A stretch of 64,000 bases of DNA, taken from assembly GCA_022496805.1 (NCBI GenBank), contig CM040088.1, positions 4,030,001 to 4,094,000 of the forward strand. Direction: 5' to 3'. The notes below the pieces were generated by a model, which was given only the letters and a program-made list of their open reading frames with translations, searched no databases and had not been told where the DNA came from. The stretch comes from Pohlia nutans. Taxonomy: Eukaryota; Streptophyta; Bryopsida; Bryales; Mniaceae. Every line of letters begins with the position of its first letter. Position 1 is the stretch's first letter. Shown piece after piece: positions 55,458-64,000 of the stretch. Position numbers and translations under genes: made by a program.

Positions 55458-56599
55458 CAGATAACTCTACATTCAACGAACCATCGGCCGGGAGATCTCT
55501 GAAAGCTCACAGACATTAGGATAGAATTGAATGCATCTTGCCTCATCTGCTTCTGCTTCTGCTCAGTCTGCCTCCCTGGCAGTGAGGTCAGTGCATACTC
55601 TTGGCCAGGCAGACTGTCATGTGCATCAGGTATGAGATGACTCTTGTACGTTTGTCATTTTGTTGTAACTTAGTACGGCCACGATTAATATTTATGTCGC
55701 TCTAGATAAGGTCCACGCACATGTAGTGCATGTTGCAGCCAGCTACTGCAGCCTTCGTTGATGAAGATACATGTGGAAGGCTAAGAGCATCTCCACTCGT
55801 ACACGGCAAAGATGACTCGCTGAAATTATTCATTTACATTTGAAGAGCCCTTGCACTTATACTCCCCCACCCTTGGAGGCCCCTCACACGTCAAAAGTGC
55901 ACATCAAATAGTCAATGGACCAATCACAAGTAGAATGTGGGGATATAGTCAACTAAATAGTGATTTGAAGGGCCGTTTCTTAACAGGCTAGGATCCAGAG
56001 TCAAGAGGCATTTTGGAAGGGCCCCTGGCACTTTTCATTTAGTTCTGGAGTGCGAGAGACTCTGGGAGGGCTGCGGTGGAGCTGCTCTAAGAGTGGCTCG
56101 CTATTTTTGACAAGACATTGAATACTGCCTTCAAAACTCAACCAGGACTGTGACAGCCATGAACAGTGACTGCAAGCACCTGACCAGAAGCTACTACAGT
56201 TCCTCAGGTACTGTGCAAGGGATTTGCATAGAGCTTTTCATTTCCCCCTTGGAAGCAGATCATTCCTTTGTTTGTAGAGTGGCCGGTTGCTCAATTCTGG
56301 GGGTACTGTTTTTGTACGTGTCAACCCTCACTTCGCAACACCGCGGAGCTTTTCTTACACCATTATCGATCCATCAGCGTTGATTGGGTTTTGCGTTGGG
56401 TACATTTTGAGTCAAACCTGCACAGTCAGTAAGAGCGCACCTGCTAGATAACTACACTAGCTCGCATTCACTAGTGCGAAATAGCCCAAGGATACAGATG
56501 ATTGTTGGATTTGTTGTTCTCAAGAGTTTTCTAGATACCAAATGCTTCGAGACCGAGCTGATTGGCAAATCTCTGGTTCGATCAATTGTGGCAGATTCC
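55458..56599. other. 5' flank of the GNAT gene, no gene recognised
   Basis: Probable promoter and leader. A small inverted pair, GTCTGCCTCCCTGGCAG / CTGGCCAGGCAGAC, is at 55566-55617. Confidence 0.4.
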
Positions 56600-59500
56600 A
56601 TGGGGAGCATTGAAGTTGCAGTTGAGGCAGCTGGCACTGCTAGAATGAAAGTGCGCCATATGAAAGCGGATGACGCCTTGGCACTAGCCGAGAGCTGTTA
56701 CTATTCTTTCCTGGAGTTTAATCAGAGCGTGAGTATTCCACCACACCTAGACTTCGCAAGCATTGAGAGCACTCGTGAGATTCTGAAGCACATGTCGTCG
56801 GCTCCCGGGACTTTTGGAGTTGTCGTTGAGGAGGAGAGCTCCGGCAGCATCATGGCGGCCGGATTAATGACTCCAGGTACTAACAGTTTCTAGAATCTTG
56901 GTATGTCCTTGTTCAGAGGATTCCAACGCACCAAAGAATGCGTTGTTTGGATACCGTATGCAAAAGTTACGAAGGTTCAAAGTTTTATTGGTAGATAATC
57001 TAAAGCCATAATTAATTAATTATGTTGAGAGCTGTCAATGTGTATTCATTGTCTAAGATTTTAGGATGACTGTTTTAGGTCAAGTGTGATTCTGACAATC
57101 TCTAGTACACAAATCAAGGTTTTCATGTTACAAGCAAAGAAGGATATTGAGTGCTCACTATTGATAGTACAATGGAATTTGTGAATTTCATGTTAATTGT
57201 GTTTCTTTTTGTTGCTTTAAAAGTAGGTGTTAGAAATGAATTAGGTAATGTGAAAGTAGAGCCTCAAAATGGAAAAATAACATGTTGAGCGTTGGTGAGT
57301 AATGATATTCCTATAATGAGACTTTATTGACATGGCCTCAATGGTTGAATCTTGTTTAATTATGCTCAATCAAGGGTATCAAATAAAACAAGCTGTGAGA
57401 ACAAAGAAGATTGTAATTATGAAATATATTAACCATGTTCGATCTTGTTATCCAATGCGTGACTGCCACCTCTTGAGAAATGGACTCTATTTAGGTTATG
57501 TGGTTTTCAAGCAATGAAGATTTTAAATTATGTACAATACCTGGAAGAAATGATAATTACATAATTTTTACATATAAAGTTTAGTCATGACTTTCCAAAA
57601 TGGGATTTCAAACACAAAAATTATCAAAACCCAAAAACGCAAAGTGCATTGGGTAGGTATTTGAGTCTACTATCAAGAAATCACAAATTTTGGGATAGTT
57701 TAGGATAAAATGCTAAAAAAATTAAATCCACTTGGAAATTGAGTAGTTTTGGATTGATAACTTCATACATTGATATCTTAATCAATGAGACCTCAAAACT
57801 CATGTTTCTTTTTTTCACATGACTCTAGAAAGGATTTGCATTCTCTCCGTTAAAATCATTCTTTCCATTGTTACTCAAAATATGTATCCATAATTGTTTG
57901 AATTGAGGGTAAAAAATAGAGTTTTGATTTTCATATATAAATAGGTCCAAAAAAGTTAATTTTTGATAAAACTCAATTGTATGTGTTAAGCATATTGTGT
58001 ACTACAACATGTCAGAATTTGGATTAAATATATTCTAATTTATCAAGTTTTTATGACAATTCTTTTAAAAAACCAAAACTATGTAACATTTCTTCCGAGT
58101 ATTGTACAGGGGAAGTGTATGGAATTGGTCCCATCTGGGCAGATAATGCTTTCAAGGGGAGAGGTGCTGCAAAAGCTGTGACGGTGGCATTGGTAGAGAA
58201 GGCCAAAAGTGAGGATGCAAAATCTATTCGTTTCAATCAGGTAATTTTTCGTTACATAATTCAAATTCAGTTTAACCCTTAAATGCCTGACCCTATCACC
58301 ATGGTGGAAAAACTTTAGACTGTAGGCCATCTTTCACCATTATTATTGAATAAAAAATTAAATTTCATATTTCTCCTACATGAGACCGAATGTCAACTAC
58401 AATATATGATTTTTTCAAAACTATTAATACAAAATTGAAATTATCATGATTTTTTGAAGTGATAAAAGCAAAGAAAATTCACATCAATTAAAAAATATAT
58501 TTTAAAAATATAAAAAAACTTACCAAATGTGTAAATTACAAAGAAAAACATTAGTTTGTTTACCGTGCTCAAAAAATATTTCTAAATTTAAAAATACAGT
58601 GGAAAAACCTAAAACCGTGGAACATTGTGGAGGAGCCACGGTAATACACCCTGAACTTGTAATTGCTATAAATCATTCAATTTTAGGAATTTTTCATAAT
58701 TTTAAAATGGAGTGGAAACTAGACTTCGTAAGCTACATTTCATTAGTTAAGCTCAAATTCAAAAAATATCATCTCGATGGCCAAAATCGCATTTCAGCTG
58801 CAATAAAAGATGATCAACTAAAATTGGTCATTCAGGCGTTTAGGGGTTAAAGAGACTTTCTTATGTATTACCTGGTTATGGATACGTTATGGGTGTACAA
58901 CATTACATGTAGGGTGGGTGTTTCTATGACTGCTCATGTATTAGTGATTGTGCACCTATATCCAAAAATTGTGTACCAAAATCAATCAGGAGCAGTAATA
59001 GGAACTTGCAATAAAACTCCATGTTCCTACTGTAGCTCAAAAAATCAATTATGAGCAATAATAGGGACAAAGTAATTAAACACTCTCATAAGGATGACTT
59101 TCCATGTAGAGCCTGAATCCGCAGGTTGATGTCATGTAGAGCGTGTTTGCCCAGAATTCAAGGTTCTTCATTAATACTTATACCATGTGGCATTACATAT
59201 TTGATGTAGCAGGCCCTTCTGGATAGAGTTTTAGCTATTACCGGTCTTTGTCAACCAGAAATGCAAGACCAGAACATCTATATGTCAACTTGAATGACTA
59301 TCAATGCATCAACCTTCCTATTGACATGACGTCACACTTGTAGGTTTAGGCTCTACATGGAAATTTGTCCTAACATTTAGTAGCCTTTATGCCCACTGCC
59401 TTTCCTCATGCATTCTGCTCATCACTTTGAGCCTCCACTTGTCCACTTAGCTACCGATGAAGTATTGTAGGCTATGGAATATTTCACACCATCTACTGTA

Positions 59501-61951
59501 GAGCCAATTCAGTGACAGTGCATGTACTATTGAGGACGGCTTTTCATGTAAAGCCTGAACTTGCAAGTGTGACGTCATATCAATAAGAAGGTTGATGCAT
59601 TAATAGTCATTCATGTTGTTATGCAGGTGTTTTGGTCTTGTATTTTGGGTTTACAAGACTAGTAATAGCTGAAACTCTATCCAAAAGGGTTTGCTATACC
59701 AAATATGTAATGCCACATGGTAGAAGTATTAATGAACGACCTTGAATTTTGTGCAAACAGGTTCTACATAACATTAGCCAGCGGGTTCAGGCTCTACATG
59801 GAAAGCCATCTTGAATGTTATGGCTTTTGGCCCATGTAAGACAATTTTAGATTTCAAAGTGGATTACCTCAACATTGTCTGTGTTATAAAATTTCCTATT
59901 TGGGAAAAGTAATGATGTTCCCTCCATCATTTCTTTTGTCTTTTTTGAAATTTACAATAGATAATCCAACTGTAACCAATCATGCTAAATTTTAAATTCT
60001 AAAAGTGAAAATTATAATTCATACAAATTTTCAAAGGTTAATGGTTTTAAATTCATTGAAAAAAATCTAAAGTTATTTTTGGAAGTTTGACCGTATGAAT
60101 CATTTGTAGAGATGATGCCCTACATTATGTTTATTGAACCAAACTTCATCAAATATACGGAAGGCACATATTATAACACATCTATGTTTTGTCCAATACC
60201 CCTCGGACTTTTAGGGGTTAACTTGATTTTTGAGATTGAGGTGATTTTTTTTTAAAAGTTAGTTTTAGGGTTGGCTACCCTATGAAGTGATGTGAGGATT
60301 GTTGAATGTTCACATGGACTCGTTCTGTTTGTGAAGATTGCTGTGATTTTGGCCTCTACACCAAATTAGGGTTTGCGCCGGCCGAGTGTTGGCAGGAGGT
60401 TGAGGGCTATGTGACAAATGAGCAATCTTCCTTTGCAAGCCGGTGTATTGGATTCCACCCTATCACAGGTTTACCTACATTATTCACATTATTATAAAGA
60501 AATTGAAATTAGTTTTTGCCAACTCGTTCCTAAGTATGGCTTTCATCTCGTGAGTGTGTTTTCTAGAACTTGTCACAATGACTTTTTTTTTTTTTTTTTT
60601 TAAATTTTCTTGTCCCCATTTCTAAAAGGATTCCAAATACATAGCTTATTGTGCTCTTTTTTAGCAGATGTGTTACAAGATGATAGGCTGTTTACTCATG
60701 GGTTAAAACTTGTAACCAAAGTTGTTCTTTTGAACCACCAAATTAACCAAAATTTGAAATTGGACGATCTTGATTAAACAAGTGCACAATAGGTTATGTC
60801 TCATAATCAGTTGGGATTGTGTAATCCCCCACTGGTTGTGTAATCTATAATTTTTGAGATAATGTATGAATAAGTTATGAATTTTTAGGTTTCAAGTAAT
60901 ATTAGGGTCTCAATTGCAGGTTTAGATCAGTCTTGAACGATAAATAATATCACATCTGTAAGTGTCACACAGAAACATCTTTGACTACAATAGAGCTTAG
61001 ATGTAACTATCTCATTAATTAAAAGTCACATGTTGAAGTTATGTATAATTTTTTGGAATGCAGCTTTGCAATCTTTAGAAATGGAAATACCTCGTGGACG
61101 AGCATCCTTAAATCATTCCTTGAATCATTTACATGGTTAGCAATTCAAAGATTAATAAATAAATACCGGTCTTGAGCTTTATTACACCATCAAGGGTTGC
61201 TTAACCCCTAAAGGTCCATGGGGGCATCAAAGTGACCCCGGAAACAATTAAATGGAACACAAACTTTGAACATTATAATCTTGTAAACTAGAGAGTCAAA
61301 TCTTCCAATATTATTTACAACCCTAGGTATTGCATATTTAAACATTATTCAACAATGAATTTCCATGGATCTTATTTCTCGGGTTGGATTTGCACTTTCT
61401 TTGACATAGTGTATATTTTTGGGGTGAAAATTGGGGGCCTTTAGGGGTTAAACCAACATAACATTCAGTAGCCCTCCAAGAGGGTGCCTTTTAGTTTCAT
61501 CCACCTTTATATATGGAGTGACTAGTGATTTGTAATTGAATGAACTATTGAATCAAATAAACAATTACAAAACACTGTTGAATTGTGAATGAATGAGTGC
61601 TTTCGATTATTGTTCACCATGGGTGATTGCTCTTGCTTAATGCCACGTGCCTCCATAGCTATTGATTTGATGTGGAATATCCCACATCGTTTCATTGGGA
61701 GGATGAAATGATGTGGGATATTCCACATCATTCTGTTGGAGGGAGGCAGCAGTCACAAAGGCTACTGAATGTTATGAAGTTTGATCAATTTTCTTTGAAA
61801 TTAGTACAAGAGCGCATGTTCGGAAAATGGAGGATGCTGATGTGGCAGCTTGTAATGAACTCTACATAAAAGCGAATGGCTTTGATGAAGAACAGGGAAT
61901 CAGAATGGGGATTCCAAATGCATGGGTGCTTGTACAACATGGAGAAATCAT
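56600..61951 (+). CDS. GNAT-family N-acetyltransferase, two acetyltransferase-like domains, incomplete
   Basis: Spliced plus-strand gene. Exon 1 is 56600-56876 (ATG, ARMKVRHMKADDALALAESC) and exon 2 is 58110-58240 (GEVYGIGPIWADNAFKGRGA, AKAVTVALVEKAKS, IRFNQ). A later exon ends at about 60471 with LYTKLGFAPAECWQEVEGYV and GFHPIT, and an exon at 61813-61951 carries VRKMEDADVAACNELYIKAN and the GEI donor. The acetyl-CoA loop (G-x-G-A within FKGRGAAKAV) and LYTKLGF are GNAT hallmarks, and the second VRKMEDADV start implies a tandem second GNAT unit. Phases fit at the 1-2 and 3-4 joins. The start of the third exon is unresolved: a stop codon at 60303-60305 lies just upstream and no phase-0 acceptor fits. 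No exon after 61951 was found, so the gene may be broken or continue oddly. The substrate is unknown. Introns are full of transposons. Confidence 0.72.
58276..58846. mobile_element. TTAA-flanked miniature element 14, in GNAT intron
   Basis: Ends CCCTTAAATGCCTGACCC and, read inward, CCCCTAAACGCCTGAATG. TTAA at 58272-58275 and 58847-58850. Length 571 bp. It begins only 36 bp after exon 2. Confidence 0.87.
59091..59371 (+). mobile_element. Inverted-repeat element with CTTTCCATGTAGAGCCT ends, copy 1
   Basis: Left AGGATGACTTTCCATGTAGA and right (read inward) AGGACAAATTTCCATGTAGA. About 281 bp. It faces copy 2 (59533-59812) in the opposite orientation. Confidence 0.85.
59533..59812 (-). mobile_element. 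Inverted-repeat element with CTTTCCATGTAGAGCCT ends, copy 2
   Basis: Left AGGACGGCTTTTCATGTAAA and right (read inward) AAGATGGCTTTCCATGTAGA. The interior is the complement of copy 1. The 161-bp gap between the copies holds a CATTTAGTAGCCTTTATGCC-type piece. Confidence 0.85.
59840..60217. mobile_element. TTAA-type element 15, left end missing
   Basis: The right end read inward is CCCCTAAAAGTCCGAGGGG, next to TTAA 60218-60221. The body matches the right half of 19957-20513. The left terminus is not found. Confidence 0.75.
61205..61447. mobile_element. TTAA-flanked miniature element 16
   Basis: Ends CCCCTAAAGGTCCATGGGGG and, read inward, CCCCTAAAGGCCCCCAATTT. TTAA at 61201-61204 and 61448-61451. 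Length 243 bp, the shortest clear TTAA copy apart from 33482-33717. Confidence 0.88.
61457..61774. mobile_element. CATAACATTCAGTAGCC-type element, uninterrupted copy
   Basis: Perfect ends CATAACATTCAGTAGCC and its complement, 318 bp. It carries the palindromic ATGATGTGG(G/A)ATATTCCACAT core twice. It keeps the intact site GCTTAATGCCAC at 61634-61645, which is interrupted in the relative at 50495-51769. It ends 39 bp before the last GNAT exon. Confidence 0.9.
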
Positions 61952-62647
61952 GTACGTTTTTCCGCCAAATCTGAAATCAAAAGTTCTTATGTACGGTAGT
62001 TGGTCATTAGGATTGGTCAAAAGTAATTATTTATAAGAAGAGAAGTCCAAATATTTAGGTTTTTTTTTTTTCAGAAAAATTCTATTTTGTATGGTGAAAA
62101 AGAAAATCTTAAAGAATATTTATAAAATTTGACATTTATTTTAAAAATTCCAAAAAAATTAATTATTCAGCATGAGAACATGAGATGCCAACTCTGACGA
62201 CATTGGGTATCTCAAATTTGAAGCCTTGTGGAAAAATATTACCTGTTGAGTCGGGCAGGCAACAAAATATGTATTTTTCCACAAAGCTTCAAATTTGACT
62301 TATCAAGAATGATCTCAATTAGTATGTTATATAATCTGAGGTGATCCGACGACGAAAAAAACATATCTTGAGAGTGTTGTTCACCCCGTTGTTCGAAAAT
62401 AGCTCTTTACCACTTTCAAGGCATTGAGATTATTTTTGGTGATTCTACAATAACATACTCCCCTTTCATTCGAAAATGGTAGTATGTAGTATACTGTATT
62501 TTTCAACAGAATGTATCAGACTATAAATATACAACCAATGAAATATTGTATAAAATTAGTAGTTGAGACCTTTTTTATCATTCATATACTAGATTGGCAG
62601 CATGATCCCATTATAACGCTTGAATCAAAAACAAAAAAGTGCACACT
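61952..62647. other. Region after the last GNAT exon, nothing recognised
   Basis: AT-rich. I searched all frames by eye for the rest of the second GNAT domain and did not find it. Inverted CTTCAAATTTGA blocks occur near 62213 and 62286. Confidence 0.4.
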
Positions 62648-63067
62648 AAGGTATGCTGCCCTAAAACCACCACACCCCCCAAAATGGTTCAGTTGACTTG
62701 AGATACACCAACCTCCAGGAGATATAAAACCGCATTGTCAGTCCTCATTTTGAGGACTAATTTGCTTACTGGTCACCTTGCTAGTGGGTGAACTGTGACA
62801 ATCATAGTGTACGGTTTTGGGTTTGATGCTGAGCAAAATTAAGAACGAGTATTGTTGCTCATAGGAGAGTCAAAGTTAGAAATGGATCACACATTACTTT
62901 GCACTTTGAGATTTTCTATAAAATTGAGAATTGCAAATTTCATGATGGAATTTTTTTGCATTCCTCATGAAATCCTATTCTAAAGACTAAAATATTTTTG
63001 GGTGGATTTTTTAATTGCTTAATATAGGTCAGATTGCTTAAGTTGGTGGTTTTAGGACAACCAACCA
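62648..63067. mobile_element. Miniature inverted-repeat element, second copy of the 29.3-kb type
   Basis: Left AAGGTATGCTGCCCTAAAAC and right GGTGGTTTTAGGACAACCAA. About 420 bp. Same CTAAAACCACCA ends as 29311-29700. Confidence 0.8.
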
Positions 63068-63080
63068 TAAACCTCAACAA

Positions 63081-64000
63081 CTAATAATGAAATAAAATTT
63101 GTCGCCATGACTTAAACGGTCTCTGTTCTTGCACAGAGCTCGACAATGTTGTCTGCGTTCCATTGTATGAGTTGTTGTTGTTGTTGTTGTTGTTGCGTCC
63201 ATTGGACTCGACGTCCACAAGGCTCATGTGGCTCATGTTGCCCGCCGGGTTCATGCTCGCCACTCTGTCACAATCACAGTCCAATTTCTGAGCAAGCAAT
63301 CAATGCAGAACTTAAGGAAAATGACAAATTTTGTATCACGAGACTGAGTGAAGAACATTGGTTATTGAAAAGAATAGTATTTTTTGGGAATAAATAGAAT
63401 GCTTGGGTTTTTGGTCCTTAAAAGCAAGGATTTGACAGGTTAATAAATGTGGGTTGCAAACCTTCTGATGATTTGCTGGTTGAGGGAGTTGGGCTCAAAG
63501 GACTGGAGGTTGAGATTCTCCGACATATGCCGCAAGGGGCTCAACGATGAGTAGGAGCTCGGTTGTTGCATGAGAGATCGAGAAGGAAAGCTTGAAGGAG
63601 CTACAACGGCAGCCGGTTGCATACTGGTGGTTGATAGCTGAGAATGACCACTGCCTTGTTGCCCAAGTGTCGGCACGATGTTGTTCATAAAATACTCCCG
63701 GATACTTTCCATCAGACCCAGATTCTCAGGCCACTGTGGTCACACAATAAATTTTACTATGAGATTACAACACATAATTTGTTCAACAAGACAAGAAGCA
63801 ACCTCTGGGCACCGACAGTCTCTCATTTAATGACCACAAACTGTAAGCTCGAGTCCCGAGTGCTTACATTTTCACAAGTACCGAGCTCCAGAACGCCATC
63901 GGACCAGGGAATGAATATCGCAGTCTGTTCAGGAAAAAAAAATTTAAACCACAAGTGAGAAAAAGCAAAATCTATCGTATCCATTGAAGTTCTTAACAGA
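63081..64000 (-). CDS. MYC_N/bHLH-type transcription regulator, partial
   Basis: Exons inferred on the minus strand: 63924-63868 (TAIFIPWSDGVLELGTCEN), 63733 to about 63462 (WPENLGLMESIREYFMNNIV, then a Ser/Gln/Pro-rich linker), and a possible exon within 63300-63081 (SMNPAGNMSHMSLVDVE and an eight-Asn run from a CAA repeat). The (I/V)P...GV(L/I)ELG(T/S).E wording is the end of the bHLH-MYC N-terminal domain, as in MYC2 and GL3-like regulators, and the following ..L...I..(Y/F)F helix agrees. The rest of the domain lies upstream, beyond the window. The bHLH itself is not in the window. The join to the 63.1-63.3 kb exon does not fit in phase by my reading, so that exon is tentative. Confidence 0.6.
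63171..63195. repeat. TTG trinucleotide repeat
   Basis: GTT repeats on the plus strand encode a poly-Asn run on the minus strand within the tentative bHLH-gene exon. Confidence 0.95.

Overview
The window looks like nuclear DNA of a land plant. It has spliced genes with plant-type introns, a class II KNOX homeobox gene, a plant-type nucleotide-sugar transporter, a MYC/bHLH N-terminal domain, and fragments of a chloroplast-type RNA-binding protein and of EF2. The DNA between genes is AT-rich and full of small inverted-repeat transposons. I cannot name the species. A non-seed plant (moss, liverwort or lycophyte) is my guess, mainly because of the giant fungal-like DUF3638/DUF3645 gene.

Layout. 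1-3.4 kb: class II KNOX gene (minus strand, homeodomain cut by the window edge). 3.4-27 kb: a long gene-poor stretch of A/T-rich DNA packed with miniature transposons: TTAA-flanked elements, a Stowaway element, an element with a perfect 8-bp target duplication, and others. 27-28.9 kb: a three-exon ANKRD39-like ankyrin gene. 29-34.8 kb: more miniature elements and an EF2 pseudogene. 34.8-44.4 kb: an intronless, GC-richer gene of about 3,200 codons, split into two frames by a 56-base self-copied insertion. 45.9-46.2 kb: a CDK-activating-kinase-like pseudogene. 46.5-48.9 kb: a spliced UGNT1/SLC35D-type nucleotide-sugar transporter. 50.5-55.5 kb: nested transposons and a chloroplast-RNP-like RRM pseudogene. 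56.6-62 kb: a GNAT acetyltransferase gene (plus strand) with repeat-filled introns and an incomplete 3' end. 63-64 kb: part of a MYC_N/bHLH-type regulator (minus strand).

The genes do not form a pathway. They read as ordinary single plant genes scattered in repeats. The most notable system is a family of about 16 TTAA-flanked elements with CCCCTAAA-type ends, covering roughly 8 kb. They are nested in each other and in other elements. A related copy of one host element keeps the uninterrupted TTAA site, which shows exact TTAA insertion. The second notable object is the giant gene: its two open frames join in frame if a 56-base segment with template-switch structure is ignored. All exon borders were inferred by eye from splice signals and family resemblance, with no alignment or expression data.
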